From Bermanella sp036960565 (GTDB taxonomy: Bacteria > Pseudomonadota > Gammaproteobacteria > Pseudomonadales > Oceanobacteraceae), in the NCBI GenBank assembly GCA_036960565.1, contig JBALXQ010000007.1, positions 87,212-151,211 of the forward strand: a stretch of DNA of 64,000 bases, given 5' to 3'. Below, piece after piece: positions 34,249 through 42,986 of this stretch. The notes under the pieces were generated by a model. It made no database searches. It was not told the DNA's origin and saw only the letters and a program-made list of their open reading frames with translations. The position numbers were made by a program, and so were the translations under genes. Each line of letters starts with the position of its first letter. The stretch's first letter is position 1.

Positions 34249-35273
34249 CGCTTTTCTCCAAAGCGTATTCGGGGATCCGCCCAAGCCACACATAAATCGC
34301 TCAAGATATTACCGATTAAATAAAGTACCGCAGAAATAACGAGTATCCCCATTACTACAGGGTAGTCTCTTTCTACAAGTGCTTCATATCCAAGAAGGCC
34401 GATACCATCGATGTTAAATATTTTTTCAATAAGAAAAGACCCGCTTAATATTACGCTTATATTTTGGCCAAAATGGGTCGCTAGGGGAATAAGGCTGTTA
34501 CGCAAGGCGTGGCGTTTTATGGCTTGTTTGAAACTTAAACCTTTGGCCGTGGCCGTCCTTACGTAATCGGCAGATAGGTTTTCCATTAATGAGTTTTTCA
34601 TCATGAATGTCATTACAGCTAGGGATCCCGCCATGTAGGCTATTAAGGGTAGGGCTGCGTGATGCAATATATCTTTGATCTTTTCCCAATAACTTAAATA
34701 TTCAAACTCATCACCAACAAATCCCCCTAATGGAAACCATTCAAGATGTGCAGAGAAATAAGCAATGCATGCAATGCCTATCACGTATCCAGGAATTGCA
34801 TAGCTTATGAAAATAAAGGCTGAGCTTAAATGATCTAATGGCGCTCCATGCCTTAATGCCTTTAGGATCCCTAAAGGAATGCATAGTAGGTACGTAAGGA
34901 TCATGGTGGTAACGCCATAGAATACAGATATAGGCAGCCGGTCGGTGATGGTGTCCCAAACAGATTCGCCATACCGGGTAGACTCACCTAAATCCAGTTG
35001 GACTACTTTCCATAACCACTGGAAGTAACTGGTTACAATAGGTTGATCAAAACCATAATAAGCTTTTAGCTGTTCGAGTTGGTCTTCACTTAAACTTTGT
35101 GACCCAAATCCGTCCATCACTGAACTAGCGCTGCCAGAACTTAGCTGTGCTTCTGCTAGCATGCGCTCAATAGGGCCGCCTGGTACAAGTCGAGTTAATA
35201 CAAATACCAGCAAGGTGATGCCAATAAAGGTGGGGATGATAAGTAGTAATCGTTGAGCAAAATAACCCTGCAT
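34245..35273 (-). CDS. yejB: ABC transporter permease YejB
   Basis: First gene of the importer operon. The 342-residue protein has a first membrane helix at about residues 8-30 (LLLIIPTFIGITLLVFVLTRLVPGGP), a periplasmic loop and five further helices. The ATPase-coupling motif is in ADYVRTATAKGLSFKQAIKRHALRNSLIP. It pairs with YejE. The gene lies 80 bp downstream of mltD on the same strand, separated by a hairpin, so it likely has its own promoter. Confidence 0.93.
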   Translation of the reverse strand: MQGYFAQRLLLIIPTFIGITLLVFVLTRLVPGGPIERMLAEAQLSSGSASSVMDGFGSQSLSEDQLEQLKAYYGFDQPIVTSYFQWLWKVVQLDLGESTRYGESVWDTITDRLPISVFYGVTTMILTYLLCIPLGILKALRHGAPLDHLSSAFIFISYAIPGYVIGIACIAYFSAHLEWFPLGGFVGDEFEYLSYWEKIKDILHHAALPLIAYMAGSLAVMTFMMKNSLMENLSADYVRTATAKGLSFKQAIKRHALRNSLIPLATHFGQNISVILSGSFLIEKIFNIDGIGLLGYEALVERDYPVVMGILVISAVLYLIGNILSDLCVAWADPRIRFGEKR

Positions 35274-35321
35274 GGGTGCTTCTTATTTTTATAATTATTT
35301 AAATCTAGCAGAAAAATAGTT

Positions 35322-35341
35322 ACTAACAAAGAATTGTTAGT
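35322..35341 (-). terminator. Hairpin after mltD
   Basis: ACTAACAA-AGAA-TTGTTAGT lies 12 bp past the mltD stop. On the minus strand it is followed by AACTATTTTT, a weak T-run, so it is a plausible moderate terminator before yejB. Confidence 0.6.
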
Positions 35342-35353
35342 TGTATTTTTTGC

Positions 35354-36925
35354 TTAGCTTGCTTGTGTGACATCAACATAGAGTACGAGTTCATCGCCAG
35401 GCTGTAGATATTTCTTTGTGCCTATTTGGTTCCAGCGTTTAATGTCTCGTACTTTAACTCTAAATTTGTCCGCAATTCGGTGTAGGCTGTCGCCGTTTCT
35501 AACGCGGTAATGGATTTTACGAATGATCTCCCTATCTCGTTTTTTGTTGAATATCGACTTAGACCAAATAACAAGTTTTTGACCGGGTTTGATCGGGTCT
35601 TTTGGAGCCATTCCATTCCATTTGGCAATACTCCGTGTGGACACGTTGTGCTTTTTAGCAAGGCTCCAGAAAGAGTCGCCATTCTTAACTGTGTGGCTGA
35701 TCTTTTGGGAGCCTTTGGCGCCTCGAGTATTTCGTTGCTTTTTATTTAATCGATTGTTTGCGCTATAGGTGTAGCTGGATAAATGGTTGAAGGCAGTGGG
35801 AATAAGTAACTTGTCACTGATACGAACTAGACTGCCCTGGATAGGATTTACCTGCTTTAATGCTTCTGGAGTAGTATGGAATTTCTTTGCTATGGATATA
35901 AGTGAATCTCCAGACTTCACACTATAACGTTGCCATTTAATTCGCTGACTGGCGGGCAGTTTTTTTAGATTTTTCCGTATTAAATTTTGTTTCTCAATGG
36001 GAACCAATATCTCGTGGGGGCCATTTGGGCTTGTTGCCCACTGATTGTATTGAGGGTTGAGTTTATATATCTCTTCTAGACTAACGTCAGCCATTTGGGC
36101 CGCTTGGCTCAGATCCATTTGGCTGCCGGTTTCGATAACTGCAAAATATGGTTTGTTCTCAACACGGGGAAAGAATACTGAGTATTTCTCAGGCGAGGCA
36201 ACAAGCTTCGCTAGAGCAAGTAATTTGGGAACATAGGCCTTGGTTTCTTTTGGTAGAGATAAAGACCAAAAATCAAGTGGTTTGCCAAGTTTTCTATTCT
36301 TCCTGATAGCTTTTCTGACAGTACCTGCTCCAGAATTGTAGGCTGCCAAAGCTAGCATCCAATCCCCTTTAAACTCCCTTGAAAGGCCTTCTAAGAATTT
36401 GAGTGCGGCCATAGTGGAACGTCTGATGTCTCGTCGGCCATCAAACCACCAGTCTTGTTTAAGTCCATAAGCGTTACCGGTACTGGGTATGAACTGCCAT
36501 ACGCCAGAGGCGCGACCGTGACTGTAGGCAAATGGATCAAATGCACTCTCAACTATAGGCAGTAATGCTATTTCGGCAGGGATTCCCCTAACTTCGATTT
36601 GCTGCATAATGAAGAACATATAACGCTTGGAACGTTCGGAAACCCTACTTAGGTAGCTTTGGTGAGATTTAAACCAATTGAGCTGTGAATCGATACGGCT
36701 ATTCTTATGGTGGGTGCCGAGTTTAAAATTATCCCTGATGCGCTGCCAGAGATCTGCTTGCTTTGAGTAGGAGAGCTTGTCAGTGTCCAGGTGTACTGAG
36801 TCCATGCTTTCTTGCAGTAGTGTAGGGGCAAGCGCAATTGGTGGTATTGCAGGTTGTGGTTTTACTGGAATACAGGCTGATAGAAAAAGTATCGCCATGA
36901 AATAAAAACTTATACGAAACAACAA
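35354..36925 (-). CDS. mltD: Membrane-bound lytic murein transglycosylase D with three LysM repeats
   Basis: Outer-membrane lipoprotein that cleaves peptidoglycan glycan strands. The 523-residue protein has a lipobox ending LSAC (Cys18), an SLT domain (about 100-240) with catalytic Glu126 in LPIVESAFDPFAYSHGRASGVWQF, and three C-terminal LysM repeats (about 335-380, 405-450, 470-515), each with a xVxxGDSxxxIA core. E. coli MltD has two LysM repeats. The start is a TTG at 36925, which gives a proper signal peptide (MLFRISFYFMAILFLSAC). An ATG at 36898 would leave too short a signal. Confidence 0.93.
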   Translation of the reverse strand: MLFRISFYFMAILFLSACIPVKPQPAIPPIALAPTLLQESMDSVHLDTDKLSYSKQADLWQRIRDNFKLGTHHKNSRIDSQLNWFKSHQSYLSRVSERSKRYMFFIMQQIEVRGIPAEIALLPIVESAFDPFAYSHGRASGVWQFIPSTGNAYGLKQDWWFDGRRDIRRSTMAALKFLEGLSREFKGDWMLALAAYNSGAGTVRKAIRKNRKLGKPLDFWSLSLPKETKAYVPKLLALAKLVASPEKYSVFFPRVENKPYFAVIETGSQMDLSQAAQMADVSLEEIYKLNPQYNQWATSPNGPHEILVPIEKQNLIRKNLKKLPASQRIKWQRYSVKSGDSLISIAKKFHTTPEALKQVNPIQGSLVRISDKLLIPTAFNHLSSYTYSANNRLNKKQRNTRGAKGSQKISHTVKNGDSFWSLAKKHNVSTRSIAKWNGMAPKDPIKPGQKLVIWSKSIFNKKRDREIIRKIHYRVRNGDSLHRIADKFRVKVRDIKRWNQIGTKKYLQPGDELVLYVDVTQAS

Positions 36926-37044
36926 TGTAAAACACCGGGATATTGCTTTGGGGAGCGCAGTGTAAGAATCGTAAGCCTGCGGGTCAAGAAGAGCTTAGTA
37001 AGTGTGTGTCGAGATTTGTGAAATAGGAATTGAGCGAGTGAAAT

Positions 37045-37752
37045 ATGGACACTAGTTGGGTTGAAAGCCCCTTTGGGGAAGTACTTTTCAAGGTTGAAGT
37101 AGACAAATTAGCGGACTGTATGCCCGACTTGCATGGACACTATTTATTGCAGTACAGCGCAATGAATAGGCCTGTAGTAACGAAAACAACTCTGAGGCAC
37201 CAGTTTTTTGCTGGTGACGAGCCTAACGGGCAGTTGCAAATGAATTACTTACAGCTCCCTTTCAGGGAGAACAGCTTGGACTGCGTAGTTATTCATCATG
37301 TGTTGGACTATAGCCCCAACCCTCATCAGTGTTTACGGGAAGCCTCTCGAGTGGTTGTGCCCAATGGCTACATAGTGGTTGTTGGCTTTAACCCTTGGAG
37401 TGCTCTTGGGATAAGTCGGTTTTTACCTGGAACAATTCTCCCGTCTGGTGGGAAGCAATTAGCACCTAGGCGGATTATGGATTGGCTAGCGCTATTAGGT
37501 TTTAGGATCGAGCAAGTTGAGTCCGCTCAGTTTTTGCCTCCCCTAGCGTTGAAGTACATCCCGGCCATGTCCTTTAAAGTAGATTCAATGTTGAATTATA
37601 TGAAGGCACCGTTTGGCGGTGTGTATATTCTGGTTGCTCGTAAACTGGTTGCAGGAAGGACTCCAGTTCGTCCACAATGGCGCGTTTTGACAGGTAGGGG
37701 CTTGCCTGTACCTGTATCTCGGGCCAATGGTGCTCGTAGTAATATTAATTAG
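37045..37752 (+). CDS. SAM-dependent methyltransferase, YafS-like
   Basis: A 235-residue protein with a methyltransferase type 11 core: LPFRENSLDCVVIHHVLDYSPNPHQCLREASRVVVPNGYIVVVGFNPWS (about residues 72-120) gives motifs II and III. The glycine-rich motif I is poorly conserved (LHGHYLLQYSAMN). This fits the YafS group found between gloB and rnhA in E. coli and Pseudomonas. The substrate is unknown. gloB is missing here. Divergent from mltD across 119 bp. Confidence 0.85.
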   Translation: MDTSWVESPFGEVLFKVEVDKLADCMPDLHGHYLLQYSAMNRPVVTKTTLRHQFFAGDEPNGQLQMNYLQLPFRENSLDCVVIHHVLDYSPNPHQCLREASRVVVPNGYIVVVGFNPWSALGISRFLPGTILPSGGKQLAPRRIMDWLALLGFRIEQVESAQFLPPLALKYIPAMSFKVDSMLNYMKAPFGGVYILVARKLVAGRTPVRPQWRVLTGRGLPVPVSRANGARSNIN

Positions 37753-37796
37753 ATCGCCTTCCTATATTGACTCGAAGGTATGTGGCAGTGATATTG

Positions 37797-38258
37797 ATGG
37801 CTTGTATGGTTGAAATTTTTACTGACGGAGCTTGTAAGGGAAATCCTGGCCCTGGCGGTTGGGGGGCTATGTTGAAATATGGTTCTGACATAAAGGAGTT
37901 ATGTGGCGGGGAAATGGCTACTACCAATAATCGGATGGAACTTTTAGCGGCCATCAAAAGTCTAGAAATATTGAATCGCCCCTGCAAGGTTAAACTAACC
38001 ACTGACTCTGAATATGTAAGAAAAGGGGTTCTGGAGTGGATGGTAAACTGGAAGAAACGCCAGTGGCTAACATCTGCCAAACAACCAGTAAAAAATAAAG
38101 ACTTATGGCAGCGGCTTGATCGTGCCCTTGCTAGCCAAGAAGTGTCTTGGTATTGGATAAAAGGCCATAGCGGGCACCTAGGCAATGAAAGAGCCGATCA
38201 GCTAGCCAACCTAGGTGTTCATAATCTAATAAAAGAGGGTGCCGAGTGCGTCAAATAG
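37797..38258 (+). CDS. rnhA: Ribonuclease HI
   Basis: Cleaves RNA in RNA-DNA hybrids. With the ATG at 37797 the protein has 153 residues, and the catalytic residues fall exactly at the E. coli positions: Asp10 (FTDGACKGNPGPGG), Glu48 (NNRMELLAAI) and Asp70 (TTDSEYV), with the fourth in NERADQLA. This numbering decides the start against an ATG at 37806 and a TTG at 37767. It overlaps the dnaQ start by 13 bp, so the two are translationally coupled. Confidence 0.97.
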   Translation: MACMVEIFTDGACKGNPGPGGWGAMLKYGSDIKELCGGEMATTNNRMELLAAIKSLEILNRPCKVKLTTDSEYVRKGVLEWMVNWKKRQWLTSAKQPVKNKDLWQRLDRALASQEVSWYWIKGHSGHLGNERADQLANLGVHNLIKEGAECVK

Positions 38259-38953
38259 TACTGGATACAGAAACAACTGGGATAGGCGAGAGTCATCGCA
38301 TAATTGAAATTGGGTGCATAGAACTTGTTAATCGCAAATTCACTGGGCGTCAGTATCACCAATATGTTAACCCTCATCGGTTGGTGGACCCAGAGGCCAT
38401 GGAAGTGCATGGAATCAGTGATGAGTTTTTGCTAGATAAGCCTTCTTTTTCACAGGTGGCCAATGAATTTATTGAATTCATTTCAGGTGCACAGCTGGTT
38501 ATCCATAACGCCCCGTTTGATGTTGGCTTCATGGATCGTGAATTTGGGTCTCTAAATGGCTATCCCAAAACAGCAGATATTTGCACGGTTTTGGATACTC
38601 TAGTGCTCGCTAGAAAAATGCACCCGGGACAAAGGAATAGTCTAGATGCCTTGTGTCGTCGATATGGAATTGATAATAGTCATCGTGAATTGCACGGAGC
38701 CCTCCTAGATTCAGAGATACTGGCCGATGTCTATTTGTTGATGACGGGTGGTCAAACTAATTTAATATTGGATGCTGAATTATCTGCTAAAGGTCAGTCA
38801 AATGACCAGGAAGCAGGAAGTAAAGTTTTAGTTGATCAAAGCGTCTCGGCTAACCTTGTGTCTTGGGGGGTAACTGAAAGTGAAGATACTGAGCATAAAG
38901 CATTGCTTGATTTGCTGGCAAAAAAATCAGACTCAGTTCTATGGTCTAAGTAG
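38246..38953 (+). CDS. dnaQ: DNA polymerase III epsilon subunit (proofreading exonuclease)
   Basis: 3'-5' exonuclease of the replicative polymerase. The 235-residue protein shows the DEDDh residues Asp7, Glu9 (LDTETTG), Asp92 (NAPFDVGF), His150 and Asp155 (HRELHGALLDSEIL). After the exonuclease domain, GGQTNLIL at residues 168-175 sits where the clamp-binding motif QTSMAF occurs in E. coli. The tail binds the alpha subunit. Start is a GTG inside the end of rnhA. Confidence 0.96.
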   Translation: MRQIVLDTETTGIGESHRIIEIGCIELVNRKFTGRQYHQYVNPHRLVDPEAMEVHGISDEFLLDKPSFSQVANEFIEFISGAQLVIHNAPFDVGFMDREFGSLNGYPKTADICTVLDTLVLARKMHPGQRNSLDALCRRYGIDNSHRELHGALLDSEILADVYLLMTGGQTNLILDAELSAKGQSNDQEAGSKVLVDQSVSANLVSWGVTESEDTEHKALLDLLAKKSDSVLWSK

Positions 38954-39060
38954 CGTAAATTGTTGTGAAGTTAGTCAATGAAATCATTTTCATTTAAGAA
39001 TAGACTCAAAACCAAAGCTAAAAATAAAATCATTATATTACGATAGGTTAATAGGTTGGA

Positions 39061-40701
39061 ATGAATCAGGCTTCAAACATCAGTATGTCCATTAATTTGG
39101 TACGCAAGGAATTAGAGGTTACCCTGCAAAAAGCAGAGGGCTATTTTTCGCTATACGCTGAAAAACAGGACCCATCTCAACTTAAACTTTTTGCTGATGA
39201 GCTTAATCTTGCTCGAGGAACGTTTAAGTTATTAGAATTAGGAGGGCTGGAAGCTCTCAGTGCTGAAATGCTGTCCCTGATAGGTGATGGTACTGTTAAA
39301 TTCGATACTAAACTGGAAGCCCTCAGTAAGGCGTTGATGAGCCTATCTCATTATATTGGATTACTTTTAGAGCACGAAAGGGATCGTCCTATTTTATTAA
39401 TCCCTGCTATTAATTTGGTTCGTAAGGCGGGCGGTCATAAAGTATTTTCCGAATCTCATTTTTTCAATGTAAATCTACGGCCTAAGCTTCCTAGTCGCGG
39501 CAAATCAACATTGGACATCCTGCCACACCTGCCTCGCATACGTTTAATGTATCAGCTTGGCTTGCTTCGGGTTTTAAAGGATGCGGACTTAAGAGCGGGA
39601 ATGCAGTTAATTCAACGTTCCTTGTCTATATTGGAATTGGGTTTTAGAGGAGGGATACCCTGGCCATTTTGGTGGAGCTGTAAGGCTGCAGTTGCCGTCA
39701 TTATTGATGAAGAATATGAGTTAACTCAGGCTAGGAGGGTGTTGTTAGGACGCATAGATTCAATCATGCGCAGTATGATTAAAGAGGGCTTGGTAGTTTT
39801 TACAGCTCAACCTGCGAATGAACTTCATAAAGATTTACTGCATTTAATTTCCTTGTCGGTGGAATCTAACGGTATTGTTGGTGAGATAAAAGACAGTTAT
39901 AAAATTCAAGAAGGTATTTTAGAGAAAGACTTAAAAGTAGAGCGAAATTTACTTTCAGGTCCAGACGTAGGAGCCTATGAGAGTCTTTCTAAAGCTTTTC
40001 ATGAAGAGATAGCTCTGGTTAAAGAGGCTCTAGATTCGGCCGCCAAAAACAACTTAACCGAAGAAGGATTTAAGGGACTAAGTGAAAAACTCTCCCGCCT
40101 GGCAGATGTTTTACAGGTGGTTGATGAGGAGTCACTGTCAAAACGTTTAAAAGAACAAAATAGTAATGTTATAGCTCTAGCTAATTTAGAAGAGCAGCAA
40201 AGAGTTGATGCTTTAGCAATTATTGCCGACGATATGCTGCAGGTGGAGTTGGCTAGCTCGCATTTCGGAAGGAGCCAGCCAAGAAATAGTGGTGAGAATA
40301 TTATTGCGACGGGGCACTATATAGAGGCCCGAATTATTCTATTTGATGAAATTGAATCTGGTTTGGGAATGGCCAAACGAGCAATTAGTTCTTTTGTAAC
40401 TTCAGGCGATAAATTGCACTTAGTAAATATCAGTACTTCTTTAGTCGGGGTGCGCGGAGCGCTAATATTTTTAGGTGAAACAAAAGCATCAGCTGTAATA
40501 GATGCAACTATTAATTACTTGAATGACAAGGTATTAAATTCCGAGTCTAGTGTTGATGAGGCGAGGCTGGAAATCTTGGCTGATGCCTTAACCAGTATAG
40601 AGTACCATGCTGAGCGACTGTCCCATTCAGACATGATTAATGATGATATTTTAGAGCGGGCTGTGCGTAGTATGGCTCAGCTCGGTTATAAGGTTTTGTA
40701 A
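39061..40701 (+). CDS. fimL: FimL-like regulator of twitching motility / cAMP signalling
   Basis: A 546-residue helical protein. The first 100 residues (INLVRKELEVTLQKAEGYFSLY, LNLARGTFKLLELGGLEALSAEM) match the N-terminal Hpt-like domain of ChpA/PilL proteins, but the phosphorylatable His of an HxxKG motif is absent. This is the FimL condition. FimL in Pseudomonas aeruginosa (about 557 residues) links PilG to FimV and adenylate cyclase and is encoded near dnaQ. The length, the degenerate Hpt and the position all agree. A second Hpt-like region at about 400-530 also lacks a clear site. TAATG overlap with the next gene. Confidence 0.82.
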   Translation: MNQASNISMSINLVRKELEVTLQKAEGYFSLYAEKQDPSQLKLFADELNLARGTFKLLELGGLEALSAEMLSLIGDGTVKFDTKLEALSKALMSLSHYIGLLLEHERDRPILLIPAINLVRKAGGHKVFSESHFFNVNLRPKLPSRGKSTLDILPHLPRIRLMYQLGLLRVLKDADLRAGMQLIQRSLSILELGFRGGIPWPFWWSCKAAVAVIIDEEYELTQARRVLLGRIDSIMRSMIKEGLVVFTAQPANELHKDLLHLISLSVESNGIVGEIKDSYKIQEGILEKDLKVERNLLSGPDVGAYESLSKAFHEEIALVKEALDSAAKNNLTEEGFKGLSEKLSRLADVLQVVDEESLSKRLKEQNSNVIALANLEEQQRVDALAIIADDMLQVELASSHFGRSQPRNSGENIIATGHYIEARIILFDEIESGLGMAKRAISSFVTSGDKLHLVNISTSLVGVRGALIFLGETKASAVIDATINYLNDKVLNSESSVDEARLEILADALTSIEYHAERLSHSDMINDDILERAVRSMAQLGYKVL

Positions 40702-41339
40702 TGGCTATCCAAATACTGGCATCTGTTTTAATTGCTATGGGCGTGTGCCTTCTTTGGATCGCTACGAAATCATTATTTGCCTCGGGGTGGTTTTTAAAGT
40801 GGCTGCGGGGAATGTTAGGTTTCTTAGCACTTGTGATGGCTGTTGGCGGAACTGTTTTTGCGCTCGATCTTTTTAGTTATTCAAAATCAAAAGAGGGTGA
40901 AGTATTAGCTACTCTTAAGTTTAATAAGAATGCTAGTCAAGATTTTGATGTGGAGTTTATTACAGCCAAGAACGGAGCAAAACTTTACAATTTGAAGGGT
41001 GATTTGTGGCAATTGGATGTACGGCTTATTCGTACTCTTGAGTTACTCGGCAGTGAATTACCTTCCTATAAAATTGAGCGATTAAGTGGGCGTTATTTGT
41101 CGCTTGAGGAAGAGAAGGGGTTGGAGCGATCAGTTTATGGGTTTGTAGATAGTCCGGTAGTTGACACTTGGCCGTGGCTGGTAAAGCAGGGGTGGATGAA
41201 AATCATTCAGGCTAACCAAGGTTCGGCGGCTTATATGCCAATGATTAATGGAGCCATATTCCAGGTTAGCTTAACTGACCAAGGGCTCAAAGCTATACCT
41301 CTAAACAGTCAGGCCAAAGAGGCTTCGGAGGCGTGGTAG
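40701..41339 (+). CDS. Hypothetical membrane protein coupled to fimL
   Basis: A 212-residue protein with two N-terminal membrane helices (about residues 2-22 and 34-57) and a soluble, probably periplasmic, domain of about 150 residues (EGEVLATLKFNKN, FDVEFITAKNGAKLYNLKGDLWQLDVRLIR, RLSGRYLSLEEEKG). Its start shares the A of the fimL stop (TAATG), so the products are made together. I do not recognise the domain. Similar proteins are sometimes labelled as multidrug transporters without evidence. A membrane partner of FimL is possible by context only. Confidence 0.7.
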   Translation: MAIQILASVLIAMGVCLLWIATKSLFASGWFLKWLRGMLGFLALVMAVGGTVFALDLFSYSKSKEGEVLATLKFNKNASQDFDVEFITAKNGAKLYNLKGDLWQLDVRLIRTLELLGSELPSYKIERLSGRYLSLEEEKGLERSVYGFVDSPVVDTWPWLVKQGWMKIIQANQGSAAYMPMINGAIFQVSLTDQGLKAIPLNSQAKEASEAW

Positions 41340-41358
41340 TTTGGTAAATTTAATGAAA

Positions 41359-41387
41359 TAAAAAAGGGAGCATTAGCTCCCTTTTTT
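41359..41387. terminator. Bidirectional terminator between fimL unit and SCP2 gene
   Basis: AAAAAGGGAGC-ATTA-GCTCCCTTTTTT has T-runs in both directions and lies between two convergent genes. Confidence 0.9.
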
Positions 41388-41403
41388 ATTTTTTGGCAAC
41401 GTA

Positions 41404-41718
41404 TTACTGAGGGAAAAGCTCGCCCAGTTTAGTTGCTAGCATCATATCGCCTTCAGCACGAAGCTGGCCGGCCATGAACGCTTGCATACCATCGGTTTCG
41501 CCAGTCATGATACCAACAAGAGTTTCGCTGTTCATGATTAGAGTTACAGATGGGTCATCGTGAGAACCATTGGCAATTTCAGCTTCGCTGTTGCTGATTG
41601 CTAGGTAGAAATCATCGCCGTCTTCGATGCTGAACTGGAAAACATTTTCCATTCCTGCAGCTGCCTCAGCGTTAAATGCGCCTTTCATTTGTTCGATGAT
41701 GTCAGAAACTGAAGTCAT
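41404..41718 (-). CDS. SCP2 sterol-binding domain protein
   Basis: A 104-residue single SCP2 domain with VFQFSIEDGDDFYLAI, SEAEIANGSHDDPSVTLIM, SETLVGIMTGETDGMQAFMAGQLRAEGDMMLATKL, the classic SCP2 pattern of a lipid-binding fold with a long hydrophobic tunnel. It would bind fatty acids, acyl-CoAs or similar lipids in the cytosol. A PsrA/FadR-type operator candidate lies 126 bp upstream, which fits a role in lipid metabolism. Monocistronic. Confidence 0.93.
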   Translation of the reverse strand: MTSVSDIIEQMKGAFNAEAAAGMENVFQFSIEDGDDFYLAISNSEAEIANGSHDDPSVTLIMNSETLVGIMTGETDGMQAFMAGQLRAEGDMMLATKLGELFPQ

Positions 41719-41843
41719 ATCGCTGTCCTTCTTATAAAAAGTTAGTGGGCTTTAAAATCAAGTACAAAAAACGTACAAGCCGTTAATTCTGGTAAACCAG
41801 AAGTAGCAGATTAAGGAAGCATTACTGAGGTGTCAATAGAAAA

Positions 41844-41859
41844 TCAAACGATTGTTTGA
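41844..41859. promoter_or_regulatory. PsrA-type operator between SCP2 gene and sohB
   Basis: TCAAAC-GATT-GTTTGA is a perfect inverted repeat matching the Pseudomonas PsrA consensus (G/C)AAAC-N2-4-GTTT(G/C). PsrA is a TetR regulator that senses long-chain fatty acids. The site sits in the 246-bp divergent region, 126 bp from the SCP2 start and 106 bp from sohB. Confidence 0.6.
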
Positions 41860-41964
41860 AAATGCCATTTCGTAGGATACTTTGAGCCAATCCAGATGTA
41901 TCTGTACTAGGTTAACTGTTTTTCAGGATGTACACTACGGACAACTAATTTATGAGGAATTGAT

Positions 41965-42978
41965 GTGGAATTTTTAACAGAATATGGTTTGTTTTTAGCT
42001 AAGTCAGTAACCTTTCTAGTGGTAGTTGCTTTAATAGTGGGTTTAATCGCCAGTGCAGGTCAGAAATCAAAGCCTAGTAAAATTAAGATCACGCATTTAA
42101 ATAAGAAATATGATGCTCTAAAAAAGCATTTGCAAGAAGCTGTGATGGATAAAAAGCAGTTAAAGCAGGTATCAAAAGACGAGAAGAAGGCCAGGAAGGA
42201 CGCTTCATCCAGCGAAAGCCTAGAAAAGGTGTACGTAATTAATTTCAATGGCGATATTAAGGCTTCTCAGAGTGAACAGATGAAGGATGAGATTACAGCG
42301 TTGCTGAGCCTAGGTGACGGTATCGATGAAATTGTGGTGAACGTGGAAAGTGGTGGGGGCATGGTGCACCAGTACGGCTTTGCAGCCTCTCAGCTTGAGC
42401 GTATTAAGAAAACGGGCATACCTTTGACTGTTTGCGTGGATAAGGTGGCAGCTAGTGGAGGCTATATGATGGCCGTTGTTGCGGACAAAATAGTCGCAGC
42501 ACCATTTGCTATTCTTGGTTCCATTGGTGTCATAGCTCAGTTGCCAAATTTTAACCGCCTTCTAAAGAAGAATGATATAGATTTTGAAGTGCATACTGCA
42601 GGCGAATATAAGCGCACCTTGACCGTGTTTGGCGAAAACACAGATAAAGCACGGGAAAAGTTCCGAGAAGACCTTGCGGACGTACATGTGATGTTCAAGC
42701 AGTTTGTAGGAGAGCGCCGCCCAGTTGTTGATGTTGAAAAGGTTGCTAATGGGGATGTGTGGTACGGACAAAAAGCGCTTGAGGTGAATCTTGTAGACGA
42801 ACTTAAAACCAGCGACGAATATCTTCAGCTTCGCTGTAACTCTGCTGATGTTTATGTGCTAAGCAGTGAAAAGAAAAAAACCGTGTTTGAAAAGCTAGGA
42901 ATGGCTGCGCAGGCTGGCGTAAGTAGTGGCATAGAGAGTGCTCTGCAGAAGATGTCATTTCAGAAATGGTTTGTGTAG
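41965..42978 (+). CDS. sohB: Inner-membrane serine protease SohB (SppA-like)
   Basis: Membrane-anchored S49 peptidase with its active site on the periplasmic side. The 337-residue protein has a membrane helix at about residues 12-32, a charged linker and an S49 domain with the Ser-Lys dyad Ser164 (KVAASGGYMMA) and Lys216 (AGEYKRTLT). The order and spacing fit SohB. The start is a GTG with GAGG upstream. The stop lies 8 bp before the acuI start. Confidence 0.95.
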   Translation: MEFLTEYGLFLAKSVTFLVVVALIVGLIASAGQKSKPSKIKITHLNKKYDALKKHLQEAVMDKKQLKQVSKDEKKARKDASSSESLEKVYVINFNGDIKASQSEQMKDEITALLSLGDGIDEIVVNVESGGGMVHQYGFAASQLERIKKTGIPLTVCVDKVAASGGYMMAVVADKIVAAPFAILGSIGVIAQLPNFNRLLKKNDIDFEVHTAGEYKRTLTVFGENTDKAREKFREDLADVHVMFKQFVGERRPVVDVEKVANGDVWYGQKALEVNLVDELKTSDEYLQLRCNSADVYVLSSEKKKTVFEKLGMAAQAGVSSGIESALQKMSFQKWFV

Positions 42979-42986
42979 GGGGGGTT

